From the NCBI GenBank assembly GCA_029862185.1, contig JAOTXX010000033.1:1-41856 (forward strand): 41,856 bases of DNA, given 5' to 3'. The notes beneath the pieces were generated by a model. The model saw nothing but the letters and a program-made list of their open reading frames with translations. It did not search any database and was not told the origin of the DNA. Both the position numbers and the translations under genes were made by a program. Source of the stretch: Myxococcales bacterium. GTDB taxonomy: Bacteria; Myxococcota_A; Polyangia; Polyangiales; Houyiibacteriaceae. Each line of letters begins with the position of its first letter. The first letter of the stretch is position 1. Below, one piece after another: positions 7,611 to 16,081 of this stretch.

Positions 7611-9788
7611 TCAGCCTCCGAGCTTCGCCTCGTGGCGTTCACGAAGCTGCTCGATTTGGTCTTCGGGCAGCTCCCCGATGAGCTTGATGGCGATCTGTTG
7701 TTGCTGGCCGGTTCCAACGTCTTGCGCCCTGACCTGGAGCGTGCCGTCGGCATCGATCATGAAGCGAACCGCGATTTGAACCTTGCCGCGAGCTGCCGGA
7801 CGCAGCCCGTCGAGCACGACCTCACCGAGAAGCTGGTTCTCAGACACCCTGCGGTCCTCGCCTTGGCAGATGCGGACGACGACGGTCTCTTGTCGATCGC
7901 GCGCCGTAGTGAACATCTTGGTTTGGCCGGCGGGAATCGCCGAGTTGCGACGGATGATTCGCTCGCAGTAGCCATCGACGGTTTCGACCCCGAGCGAGAG
8001 TGGCGTGACGTCGAGGAGCAGCGGCGCCTGCGGAGCCGTCTCAGCCGGCGCGACCGCGGCTATCGCACCAGTGACTGTATCGACCTCTTCGTCGAGCGCC
8101 GCACGGAGCATCGCCGGGGCCTGGCTTCCAAGGTCGACTGGGACATCGGCGTGCGAGACCTCTTCCATAGGCACCGAGTCGCGCCCAAAGGCATCGTCTC
8201 CAAGCTCCACTATGAGCGACGAGCGCTCTTCATCCGGCGTTTCGAAGCCGTCCTCGGCGTCTAGCCCGATCTGCATCAGGAGACCGGAGGCGTCCTCGGT
8301 GGTCGATGGATTGAAATCGAGCGTGCCGACCCGCGTGGGCTGCTCCGCGTAACTCGGCTCACGAGCACGGGTCGGTGCGTCGAGCAGATCGTCGTCGGCG
8401 AGCGAATCCGCCATTGAATCGAGCGCCACGGGAGGAGGCGGAGGCGGCGCCTGACCAGGCAGGGTCGCCTTGCGCGCTGCTCGCGCGACGGGCGGCGGCG
8501 GAAGTGGTGGGAGCGGCGGGCGATCTCCGACGTTTGTGATCTCTTCGTCGAGGTCCGCACCGCCCGCAATGCCGAGCGCGTCGCCGGTCGATTGGGCAAC
8601 TTTCTTGAGCGAGACCTTGGCAAACGGGGCTTTGCGAGCTGGGACGGAGAGCGACTGCGCGTGAAGCGCAGCGCCCTGCGCGACGACCAAGTCGGGATCG
8701 ATGTCCACCCTCGGCTCGCGCCCGAAGTACTCGGCGACCATTCGTTGCAACAGCGGAATGCGCGTCGAGCCGCCAACCAGAATGACATTGTCCAGCTGAG
8801 TGGGACGCAAGCCCGCTGCCTTCATGGCATCTTCACAAACGTCGAAGGTCCGGGCGACCAGGGGCTGGCACATGTGCTCGAGCTGCTTGCGCGTCAGCGC
8901 GTAGTCCAAGTTGAGCGCCGCACCTCCATCGCCGTAGGCCAGCTCCTCGACGCAGAGCTGAATATCGGGCTTGTTCGAAAGTTGGATCTTCGCCCACTCC
9001 GCAGCCGCCCTGAGCCGCTCGTAGGCTTGGACGTCCTGCCGCACATCGTAGCGATGAGCCTCGAGGAAACGCTCGATCATATGGTCTGCGATCGCTGTGT
9101 CGAGGTCATCGCCGCCGAGGAACGTGTCTCCGGCCGTTGCGAGCACTTCGAACACGTCTCCGGCAAGCTGAAGGATGGTGATGTCGAACGTGCCGCCGCC
9201 CAGATCATAGACAGCGACCCGCTCCGTCGAGGTCTTGTTGTATCCGTATGCGAGGGCCGCTGCGGTTGGTTCGTTGACGATGCGAAGCACGTCGAGACCG
9301 GCCACGCGTCCAGCGGCTTTGGTCGCGCTTCGTTGTAGCTCGTTGAAGTTGGCGGGCACGGTGACGACCGCCCTGCCGCACTCTTGGCCCAGCCCTTGTT
9401 CGGCTACCTTTCGAACGTGCCGGAGCACGAATGCGCTGATCTCACTGAGCGTGTAAGTCTCGCCGCGCGCTGCGACCAGCACACCTCCGCTAGGGCCTTC
9501 CGAGAGCTCGAACGCAAACCGCTCTTGCGCGTGTTTGACCTCATAGCTGCTGAATGGGCGACCGATCAGCCTCTTGACGGAGTAAACGGTGTTCTTTGCA
9601 TCGAGCAGGCGCCGCTCCTTCGCGGGCGCGCCCACCAACACATCGCCACTTGGATGAAATGAAACGACCGACGGGGTCAACGTAACCCCATCGCTGTCCG
9701 CCAGAACCCGCGCTCCGCGCTGGTCTGCAACGGCAACTACAGAGTTGGTCGTACCTAGGTCGATCCCGATGACGGGTCCGCTACTCAC
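7611..9788 (-). CDS. Hsp70-family chaperone with large disordered insertion and no lid
   Basis: A 725-residue Hsp70 homologue. The ATPase domain (about 1-375) carries IGIDLGTTNSVVAV, VYDLGGGTFDITI and VILVGGSTRIPLLQ, so ATP binding and hydrolysis look intact. About 210 residues of Pro-, Ala- and acid-rich sequence without clear fold then separate it from the linker and beta-substrate-binding domain, which begins LLLDVTPLSLGVET at residue 590. In DnaK that linker follows the ATPase domain directly. The protein ends about 136 residues later with only a short helix, so the helical lid is missing. The start is GTG 9788 with GAGGGG upstream. A J-protein follows 3 bp downstream. This is a specialised paralogue, probably not the general DnaK. 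Confidence 0.9.
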   Translation of the reverse strand: MSSGPVIGIDLGTTNSVVAVADQRGARVLADSDGVTLTPSVVSFHPSGDVLVGAPAKERRLLDAKNTVYSVKRLIGRPFSSYEVKHAQERFAFELSEGPSGGVLVAARGETYTLSEISAFVLRHVRKVAEQGLGQECGRAVVTVPANFNELQRSATKAAGRVAGLDVLRIVNEPTAAALAYGYNKTSTERVAVYDLGGGTFDITILQLAGDVFEVLATAGDTFLGGDDLDTAIADHMIERFLEAHRYDVRQDVQAYERLRAAAEWAKIQLSNKPDIQLCVEELAYGDGGAALNLDYALTRKQLEHMCQPLVARTFDVCEDAMKAAGLRPTQLDNVILVGGSTRIPLLQRMVAEYFGREPRVDIDPDLVVAQGAALHAQSLSVPARKAPFAKVSLKKVAQSTGDALGIAGGADLDEEITNVGDRPPLPPLPPPPVARAARKATLPGQAPPPPPPVALDSMADSLADDDLLDAPTRAREPSYAEQPTRVGTLDFNPSTTEDASGLLMQIGLDAEDGFETPDEERSSLIVELGDDAFGRDSVPMEEVSHADVPVDLGSQAPAMLRAALDEEVDTVTGAIAAVAPAETAPQAPLLLDVTPLSLGVETVDGYCERIIRRNSAIPAGQTKMFTTARDRQETVVVRICQGEDRRVSENQLLGEVVLDGLRPAARGKVQIAVRFMIDADGTLQVRAQDVGTGQQQQIAIKLIGELPEDQIEQLRERHEAKLGG

Positions 9789-9880
9789 ACTCCCCTACCC
9801 CTCGCAAAACACTCCCCAAAAAGGCTCCCACAAGGATAGCGTGTTGTTCTCGGGATTACACATTTCCAGTCCCGCTTGGG

Positions 9881-12484
9881 CTAATTTCCTTGGGGTTCTT
9901 GGGGATCTTCCGCGTCCACCAACTCGTCGACCTCCTCGTCGACCTCTTCGCCTTCAGCCACAGGCTCGACGTCGACGACTTGCTCGCCATCCCGTAGTCG
10001 GATCACGCGAACGCCCTGAGTGTTGCGGCCGGTTTCGCGAATCTCGCTCACCCGGGTTCGGATGACCTGTCCGCCGTTTGTAATCACCATCAGCTGGTCC
10101 TCCGGAGACACGAGGCGGAGCTTCACCAGAGCGCCGTTTCGCTCGGAGGTGTCCATCGCGATGATGCCTTTGCCGCCGCGGTTCTGGGTGCGCCACTCCA
10201 CAACCCGGGTCCGTTTGCCGTAGCCGTTTGCGCTGACGGTGAGAACCTGCTGCTCGCTCTCATCCTCGATGACGTCCATGCCAATGACGAGGTCACCCTC
10301 CCGAAGGTCGACACCCTTGACACCCATCGAGTCGCGTCCCATCGGCCTCACGTCTTCAATGGCGAAACGAATGCTCATGCCGTCAGAGGTGCCGATGAGG
10401 ACGTGCTGCGCCGGGGTGACGATTCGGGCGGCCAGCAACGCATCGCCCTCGCCGATGGCGACGCCGATGATCCCCGTTTGACGAATGTTTTCGTACGCGC
10501 TCAGACTGGTTCGCTTCACCCGGCCCCGTCGCGTGCACGTCAGGAGATACCCTTCATCGACGAACTCGCGAATCGGGAGAATGGCGGCGACCCGTTCATC
10601 CGGCTCCATGCCGACGAGATTCACGACGGCTCGCCCTCTTGCGGCGCGGCCGGTTTCGGGAATCTGATAGACCTTCTTCAGGTACGCCTTGCCCTTGTCG
10701 CTCAGGAACAGGACGTTTGCGTGAGCGTTGACGACGAAAACCCAGCTCACGAAGTCCTGATCGCGGGTATCCATCGCCCGAAGGCCCTTGCCGCCGCGCC
10801 CCTGGGCTCGGTATTCGCTCAGCGGGACGCGCTTGACGTAGCCCGCGTGCGAGACCGTGACGACCACTTCCTCGTCCGGCACGAGGTCCTCGATCGAAAT
10901 GTCTCCTTCGGCTTCGACGATTTCGGTCCGCCGCGCGTCGCCGAAGCGCTCGCGGATTTCATCGAGCTCCTTGACGATGACCTCGTCCAGCAGCGTCTTG
11001 CTCGCAAGGATGGCCTCGAGCTCGCCGATCAAATTGCAGAGGCTCCCGTATTCCGTGGCGAGCTTCTCTCGCTCGAGACCGGTCAAACGAGAGAGCCGCA
11101 TCTCGAGGATGGCCTTCGCCTGCCGCTCGGAGAGCAAGTATTCGCCTCGCTCCTTGGCCGCTTGGATCTCCGCGTCGGGGCGGCCCGCCCGCTTCACGAA
11201 CTCTTCGAGGCCCGTGAGGGGCAACGTCATCAGTCGCGCGCGCGCCTCGTCGGGATCCTTGGAGGAGCGAATCGTACTGACCACCAGATCGATGTCGGTG
11301 ATCGCCATCCCGAGGCCTTCGATGAGCTCTCTCTGCGCCTTGGCCTGGCGGAGGTCGTACCGCGTCCGGCGTACGACGACCTCGCGCCGGTGGTCGATGA
11401 AACGAAGAAGCGCAGTGCGCAGATCGAGGACCTCGGGTCGCTGTCCCACGATCGCCAGGCAGTTGTAACCGAAGGTGCTCTGAAGCGCCGTCATCTGGTA
11501 GAGCTTGTTCAGAACTATTTCGCCGTGGGCGTCGCGCTTGAGCTCGATGACCACTCGCATGCCGTCGCGGTCCGACTCGTCGCGGATATCGCTGATTCCC
11601 TCGAGCCGCTTGTCGCGAACCAGGTCGGCCACCTTCTTCAGAAGCTCGGCCTTGTTGACCTGGTATGGGATTTCGCTGATCACGATCATCTCGCGGTCAA
11701 CCTTGCCGGGAAGCTGTTCGATGTTCGCGCGGGCCCGCATCACGATGCGCCCCCGCCCTGTCCGGTACCCAAGATGGATGCCTGCGCGCCCGTAGATGTA
11801 ACCCGCGGTTGGGAAATCCGGGCCCTTCACCCCAAGCCGCCCTGTCTCGTCGTCGTCGTGCATCAGGTCATCGACCGTCAGCTCGGGGTCCTTCATGAGT
11901 CGCACCGTGGCATCGACGACTTCTCGAAGATTGTGGGGGGGGATGTTGGTGGCCATCCCAACCGCGATGCCGCCCGAGCCGTTGATCAGCAGATTCGGGA
12001 TTCGGCTCGGTAGAACCAGCGGCTCACTTTCGGAGTCGTCGAAGTTAGGGCCGAAGTCTACGGTTTCTTTTTCTATATCGGCGAGCAGCTCGGACGCGAG
12101 CCGGTGCATTCGAACTTCGGTGTAGCGCATCGCCGCGGCGGGATCGCCATCGATGGACCCGAAGTTCCCCTGCCCGTCGACCAGCGGGTAACGCATGGAG
12201 AAATCCTGCGCCATGCGAACGAGCGCGTCGTAGACCGCGCTATCCCCGTGAGGGTGATACTTGCCGAGCACGTCACCGACGATGCGGGCGCTCTTCCGGT
12301 ACGAGCCGTTCCAATGCACCTTTTGCTCGTGCATCGAGTAGAGAATGCGTCGGTGGACCGGTTTCAGGCCGTCCCGGACGTCCGGAATCGCTCGTCCGAT
12401 GATCACGCTCATCGCGTAATCGAGGTACGAGCGCCTCATCTCGTCTTCGAGGGTGACCGGATGCTTCTGTGGAGATTCCGCCAT
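9881..12484 (-). CDS. gyrA: DNA gyrase subunit A
   Basis: An 867-residue type IIA topoisomerase breakage-rejoining subunit that introduces negative supercoils with GyrB. The N-terminus is canonical ([20 protein letters not shown]). The catalytic Tyr is in [10 protein letters not shown]. The quinolone region reads [17 protein letters not shown], with wild-type-like Ser and Asp at the usual resistance positions. The GyrA box that distinguishes gyrase from topo IV appears as QGRGGKG, with a second QNRGGKG in the C-terminal beta-pinwheel. The last 25 residues are strongly acidic, as in other GyrA tails. The ATG at 12484 follows GGGAG and a 7-bp inverted repeat in the leader. It is divergent from the SPOR gene. 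Confidence 0.97.
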   Translation of the reverse strand: MAESPQKHPVTLEDEMRRSYLDYAMSVIIGRAIPDVRDGLKPVHRRILYSMHEQKVHWNGSYRKSARIVGDVLGKYHPHGDSAVYDALVRMAQDFSMRYPLVDGQGNFGSIDGDPAAAMRYTEVRMHRLASELLADIEKETVDFGPNFDDSESEPLVLPSRIPNLLINGSGGIAVGMATNIPPHNLREVVDATVRLMKDPELTVDDLMHDDDETGRLGVKGPDFPTAGYIYGRAGIHLGYRTGRGRIVMRARANIEQLPGKVDREMIVISEIPYQVNKAELLKKVADLVRDKRLEGISDIRDESDRDGMRVVIELKRDAHGEIVLNKLYQMTALQSTFGYNCLAIVGQRPEVLDLRTALLRFIDHRREVVVRRTRYDLRQAKAQRELIEGLGMAITDIDLVVSTIRSSKDPDEARARLMTLPLTGLEEFVKRAGRPDAEIQAAKERGEYLLSERQAKAILEMRLSRLTGLEREKLATEYGSLCNLIGELEAILASKTLLDEVIVKELDEIRERFGDARRTEIVEAEGDISIEDLVPDEEVVVTVSHAGYVKRVPLSEYRAQGRGGKGLRAMDTRDQDFVSWVFVVNAHANVLFLSDKGKAYLKKVYQIPETGRAARGRAVVNLVGMEPDERVAAILPIREFVDEGYLLTCTRRGRVKRTSLSAYENIRQTGIIGVAIGEGDALLAARIVTPAQHVLIGTSDGMSIRFAIEDVRPMGRDSMGVKGVDLREGDLVIGMDVIEDESEQQVLTVSANGYGKRTRVVEWRTQNRGGKGIIAMDTSERNGALVKLRLVSPEDQLMVITNGGQVIRTRVSEIRETGRNTQGVRVIRLRDGEQVVDVEPVAEGEEVDEEVDELVDAEDPQEPQGN

Positions 12485-12649
12485 GAACTACTGCTCCCAC
12501 GCGCCGTTCCCCAGAGCTTCGACGCCGGCGCGAAGCTACCACGTGTGCAACCCGGCTGCACGCCCTCTGAGGGCGTCTGAACTGCGGTTTTTTGGCTGCT
12601 TCGGAGGAAGTTTCGTAAACCCAACAGCAGGCCCGGAGCGGAACAAAAT
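12485..12649. promoter_or_regulatory. Divergent gyrA/SPOR-gene control region with two inverted repeats
   Basis: This 165-bp region must hold both promoters. Two inverted repeats are visible. AGCTTCG (12515-12521) pairs with CGAAGCT (12531-12537) across 9 nt and would form a hairpin in the gyrA leader. ACGCCCTC (12560-12567) and GAGGGCGT (12569-12576) form a near-perfect 17-bp palindrome with a 1-nt centre, the geometry of a dimeric repressor site. I could not assign convincing -35/-10 boxes. Confidence 0.45.
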
Positions 12650-13399
12650 ATGGACACGGCAATGCGCGATCTGGATCGGATCGAAGAACGATCGTCGAGC
12701 GAAGGGCGAGGCGTTTTGGCGCTGTCTGGCGTCGGCCTAGTGGCGGCGATTGCCGTCGTTGTCGCCGTGGTGGCCGCCCTACCGGATGACGGCAAATCCG
12801 AGGCCCAAGACCCCCTGCAGATGTTGGTCATCGCGGAGGAAGCCGACGCGGAAGCCAAAGAGGCTGCGAAGGAGCCCGTCGCCGAACCTGCGATCGACCC
12901 CGAGACCCTGAGCTTCCCAACGACTCTGGTCAGCGAGACACGGCCGGAGGTCGCTGCTGCCATGGCGGCTGCGGCCGCCGAGCTTGCACACCTCGATCCG
13001 CTGACCAAGCCGCCACCGCGGTCCGACATCGCAGCCGGCTTGCCAGCATCGGTCACCGCAGGTCCCGATCGAAAGGTCGTTGAGATGGCCGCCGTACGCG
13101 ACCCGCTGGTCGCCGCGACGGTTCCTGTGAACACGATCTCCGCGCCGGCCGGGCACGAAGGCCGCTACACGTTGCAAGTCATCAGCTACCGGGACGCCAA
13201 CGAAGCCCATGTGTTCGCCAGCGCGCTGCGCAAGCGCGGACACGCAGCCTACGTCACCACCGGCACCGTCGAAGGCCGCGGCACCCACTGGCGCGTCCGC
13301 ATCGGCCCGTTTGCATCGCGACAAGAAGCGCAGGCCTATCGGACGACATTCGAACGAGAAGAAGGCATGAACACCTTCATCGTGCGGAAGAGGGACTAA
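12650..13399 (+). CDS. Membrane-anchored SPOR-domain protein
   Basis: A 249-residue bitopic inner-membrane protein. Residues 1-22 are cytoplasmic and charged, 23-45 form one membrane helix (VLALSGVGLVAAIAVVVAVV), and 46-165 form an acidic/Ala-rich periplasmic linker. Residues 170-247 are a SPOR domain (RYTLQVISYRDANEAHVFAS...THWRVRIGPFASRQEAQAY). SPOR domains bind glycan strands stripped of stem peptides at the division septum, so a role at the constriction site is likely by family knowledge. The architecture resembles FtsN/DedD. ATG 12650 follows GGAG at 12636 region. It is transcribed away from gyrA and ends facing repeat copy A. Confidence 0.85.
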   Translation: MDTAMRDLDRIEERSSSEGRGVLALSGVGLVAAIAVVVAVVAALPDDGKSEAQDPLQMLVIAEEADAEAKEAAKEPVAEPAIDPETLSFPTTLVSETRPEVAAAMAAAAAELAHLDPLTKPPPRSDIAAGLPASVTAGPDRKVVEMAAVRDPLVAATVPVNTISAPAGHEGRYTLQVISYRDANEAHVFASALRKRGHAAYVTTGTVEGRGTHWRVRIGPFASRQEAQAYRTTFEREEGMNTFIVRKRD

Positions 13400-13425
13400 G
13401 CGAGCAAGATCGGGTCGCAAGGGAA

Positions 13426-13853
13426 CGCGACGCGGGGTTCCGTCGAACGGGGCGCGCTGCCGCGGATGTTAGGGGGGCGGGTTTTGGATGGGTCGCCTGG
13501 TACGGCTTGTTGACACCGCCCCGCCCACCCCCACCCGTAATCCTCCCTGGCGCGGCATTCGCTTCGCTTTGCCTTGCCGGCGCATTCGCGCCGGGCTTCG
13601 CCCTTCGGGCTCGCGCTGCCGCCTGCCGGTTGGGAACGTTGTGGGTCCTGTCTCCGTATGGAGGGGCGCGGAAAAATGCGCGATATGGGGTGGAGTCGAC
13701 GTCGCAAGTGACAATCGGCAAGACAGCAAGCCGCCCCGATTGGCGCGCGCGCCGAGGCGAGGCTTGCGTGGTCCCGGCCCTCAAGTGCATCCGACCACAT
13801 CTGCAAGCCGAGCCGTTCGACGGAACCCCGTGTCGCGCTTTTTTCCGCGCCCC
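13426..13853 (+). repeat. Structured intergenic repeat, copy A (long form)
   Basis: This fills the convergent gap 13400-13864. Core 13647-13853: closing stem P1 pairs 13663-13691 with 13825-13853 (28 of 29 positions, two U-G, one T-T mismatch). Hairpin P2 pairs caatcgg (13712-13718) with ccgattg (13736-13742). Hairpin P3 pairs ggcttgc (13761-13767) with gcaagcc (13803-13809), flanked below by tandem G-A mismatches and three more pairs; above it gtggtc (13768-13773) pairs with gaccac (13793-13798) after a 4-nt bulge. A second long stem pairs 13426-13450 with 13813-13837 (25 bp, one G-U) and competes with P1. An extra module (about 13499-13630) is shared with copy C only. Open frames across it are not conserved as proteins. 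Confidence 0.85.
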
Positions 13854-13864
13854 GGCTCTCGCGT

Positions 13865-14677
13865 TTACGGCAGCTCTTCGAGCCAGCTCGGGTCTTCGAA
13901 CCACTTGGCGCGAAGCGCCGAGAGAATGCCTGTGGCTTCGATCGCTTCGATGTAGTTGTCGATTAGATTGTAGAACCGCATGTCTTTTGCGGACACGGCG
14001 ATTCCCATCGGCTCGACCGAAAGCGGCTCTTCCAGGGTAACGAGGCCGGCGTCGGGATTGCGGAGGACGGCCAAGGCGCAGGCGGGCATGTCTGCGATCA
14101 TGGCGCTCGCCTTCCCCTTGATGACCATGGCCACGCCCTTCTCGTAGTCGTCCACGGCAACGAGCTTCGCCTTGGGGATGTGCTTCTTGACAAAGGCGTG
14201 GCTGGTCGAGTTCTTCAACGCAACGAAGGTCACATCGCGCCGGTTGATATCGTCCACCGTATCTGCGCCCGCCAGGGCCTTGGAGGTGGTCACCAATGAC
14301 TTCCCCGACAAGAGATAGGGGCCGACGAACAGGAAGTCTTTGGTCCGAGCGGCAGTGATATCGACGCCAGACATCACCATGTCGACCTGCCCCTTCTTGA
14401 GCGCGCCGAGAAGCTCACCGAATGGCTTCTGCACGATCTCGAGCTCGAGCCCAAGCGCGTAGGCAAGCCCGTTCGCGAGGTCGACCTCCAAGCCGATCAT
14501 GTGGCCGTTCTTGCTCTTCACGTTGAGCGGGGGCTGATTGGCAGACATCCCGACCCGAAGCGTGTCGGTCTTGAGGACACGGTTGAGCACCGGCGCCTGT
14601 GCGGTCACCGCGGACGAAGCGAGCAGCGAGAGGGCGGTCAGCGCAGTGAACGCCAGAAGTCGAATGCTACGGGACAT
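13865..14677 (-). CDS. Periplasmic solute-binding protein, family 3 (amino-acid type)
   Basis: A 270-residue exported protein. Residues 1-27 are a Sec signal peptide (MSRSIRLLAFTALTALSLLA, cleavage near VTAQA). The mature part follows the bacterial family-3 solute-binding pattern: LRVGMSANQPPLNVKSKNGH, IGLEVDLANGLAYALGLELE, GQVDMVMSGVDITAARTKDF and PYLLSGKSLVTT. These are the strand, ligand-loop and hinge motifs of polar amino-acid or opine receptors. No permease or ATPase gene is adjacent, so the transporter partner is elsewhere or the protein is an orphan sensor. The gene lies 90 bp downstream of the transpeptidase gene on the same strand. Its stop is 11 bp from the end of repeat copy A. 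The ligand cannot be told. Confidence 0.87.
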   Translation of the reverse strand: MSRSIRLLAFTALTALSLLASSAVTAQAPVLNRVLKTDTLRVGMSANQPPLNVKSKNGHMIGLEVDLANGLAYALGLELEIVQKPFGELLGALKKGQVDMVMSGVDITAARTKDFLFVGPYLLSGKSLVTTSKALAGADTVDDINRRDVTFVALKNSTSHAFVKKHIPKAKLVAVDDYEKGVAMVIKGKASAMIADMPACALAVLRNPDAGLVTLEEPLSVEPMGIAVSAKDMRFYNLIDNYIEAIEATGILSALRAKWFEDPSWLEELP

Positions 14678-14767
14678 GGGGCCTGCCTTTCGTGGTAGTG
14701 ACGCGGGCCGCAGCCTAACCGAGCCGTCGGGCCGCGCAACACCTCATGACTCGGAATTGCCCCCGAG

Positions 14768-15967
14768 CTACCGCAGCAAGTAGTTCCGCAGTGCTTCCTT
14801 CGCGACGTAGCTCGCTTTGATGCGCCAGGTGGGCTCATTGACGACGAGCGCGGCGATCGCGATTTGCGGATCGTCGACGGGCGCGTAGCCGACCCACCAG
14901 TTGTACGTGCGGTGCGGATTGTAGCGGCTGAGGGTGCCCGTCTTGCCGGCGACACGGACGCCAGGAAGGAAGGGGCGCCCCTTTGCATCCCAAAACGCCT
15001 TCTTGGAGGTTCCCTTCGTGACCGTCCGCGTCATCATCTCGCCCGTGAGACGCGCCGTTTGCCGCGGCACGACCTGTCGAAAATTGCGTGGAGAGTGCTG
15101 GTAGAGGGTCTCGCCGGAGCCGCTTTCGATTCGGTCGACGATGGCCGCATACGGCATCTGACCGTCATTCGCGATGGTCGAAGCGAGCAATGCGCCGTGC
15201 AGAGGGGACAGCTGGCTGTGCCAGAACCCGGCCGCCATTCGCGCGCGCTCGAGGCGGCTGCCGGGCACGTCCACCGGGCTTGGCGACACGGGAAGATCGA
15301 AAGGCAGGCGCTGTCCAAAACCGAAGGCCGAAACGTATTGCGTCATCCGAGCCTCGTCGATGTGTCGGTCGGCAAGCTTCGCGAACACCGCGTTGATCGA
15401 ATAACCGAGCGCGTCTGCCATCGTTGCGCACCAACGATCGCGTTTGGGGCTATCGACCAAATCGGCCGCCACCAGTCCGCGCATCCCTCCGCCGTAGCAA
15501 ACCGACGTCGAGCTCTTGACGCCCGCGTCGAGCAGAGCCGACGCCGTGATGATCTTGAACACCGACGCAGCCGGTGGCCCGGGATCGGTCGCCACGCCTG
15601 CACTGTCCCCCTTCCCCGCTTCGTACCCGACGAAGGCAAGGACCTGTCCGGTCTTGGGATCGATCGCGACCAGGCCGCCCGCCGGAACGTCGTATCGACG
15701 GAACAGGCTTCGAACATGGGACTGAAGGTCGTGGTCGACCGTGAGCACCGCGCGGGTTCCATCGCGGCGCGGAACCACCCAGCCATCGCTCCCTGGCTTC
15801 GCCTTCGAGATATCGACATCCGTGAACGGGGGCGTCACCACCCGAGCGACGCTCGTGGAGGCGCGCTGCGCAGTGGGTGGGCTTGCCGTCAGAGCCAGCG
15901 GCGTACCAAGAGCCAGGGCGAGGCTCGCCAGCCCCCACAGCCAGGAGTGAGAAATTACGTCACGCAC
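14768..15967 (-). CDS. Short penicillin-binding transpeptidase
   Basis: A 399-residue exported protein with the three penicillin-binding signatures: SVFK with Ser135, SIN at 190-192 and KTG at 342-344. A signal peptide or anchor spans residues 8-28 (WLWGLASLALALGTPLALTA). About 100 residues precede the transpeptidase domain, too few for a glycosyltransferase or the usual class B dimerisation module, so this is a minimal D,D-transpeptidase or D,D-carboxypeptidase-like enzyme acting on peptidoglycan. The domain motif AIDPKTGQVLAFVGY is typical of class A/B transpeptidases. The start is GTG 15967. It is divergent from the FHA-GGDEF gene and followed by the solute-binding protein gene. Confidence 0.88.
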   Translation of the reverse strand: MRDVISHSWLWGLASLALALGTPLALTASPPTAQRASTSVARVVTPPFTDVDISKAKPGSDGWVVPRRDGTRAVLTVDHDLQSHVRSLFRRYDVPAGGLVAIDPKTGQVLAFVGYEAGKGDSAGVATDPGPPAASVFKIITASALLDAGVKSSTSVCYGGGMRGLVAADLVDSPKRDRWCATMADALGYSINAVFAKLADRHIDEARMTQYVSAFGFGQRLPFDLPVSPSPVDVPGSRLERARMAAGFWHSQLSPLHGALLASTIANDGQMPYAAIVDRIESGSGETLYQHSPRNFRQVVPRQTARLTGEMMTRTVTKGTSKKAFWDAKGRPFLPGVRVAGKTGTLSRYNPHRTYNWWVGYAPVDDPQIAIAALVVNEPTWRIKASYVAKEALRNYLLR

Positions 15968-16046
15968 GCCTTCACGCTATTGAACGGCGTTCTGGGCGTC
16001 AACAAAGCCATCAGTCCGCTGTGGCTGCAATCCCCTGTCGCTCATT

Positions 16047-16075
16047 TTAACGCTGGGCCTCGTACGCTGTATATT
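16047..16075 (+). promoter_or_regulatory. Candidate sigma70-type promoter of the FHA-GGDEF gene
   Basis: TTAACG at 16047-16052 and TATATT at 16070-16075 are 17 bp apart. The expected transcription start is about 16082, exactly the GTG start codon, suggesting a leaderless mRNA. Each box matches consensus at about four of six positions. Confidence 0.35.
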
Positions 16076-16081
16076 GAAGGC

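Noticed and set aside
6885-8264. 459-codon open frame on the plus strand
   Set aside because: It covers hisB, the J-protein and the Hsp70 gene in antisense; a shadow frame only.
7611-9788. Hsp70-like gene as the housekeeping dnaK
   Set aside because: The large linker insertion, missing lid, absence of grpE, and a minimal J-protein partner all argue for a specialised paralogue.
10403-12013. 536-codon open frame on the plus strand
   Set aside because: It is antisense to gyrA and arises from its codon bias in GC-rich DNA; the translation has no family features.
13400-13864. Repeat copies as ordinary Rho-independent terminators
   Set aside because: Stems are long and GC-rich, but none is followed by a T-run on either strand. 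The multi-hairpin architecture and extra modules go beyond a simple terminator. Rho-independent termination is not excluded but is not shown.
13488-14040. Open frames through repeat copy A (for example 13507-14040 +, 13377-13904 -)
   Set aside because: Similar frames occur at 26344-26612 and 33765-34367, but they follow the shared DNA repeat. The changes between copies preserve stem pairing rather than protein sequence, the frames run antisense into real genes, and the products are Arg/Pro-rich as expected for random GC-rich DNA.
14864-16081. Long 5' extension of the FHA-GGDEF frame (706 codons in total)
   Set aside because: This part is exactly antisense to the transpeptidase gene, shows no domain, and is Arg/His-rich. 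The real gene starts near 16082.
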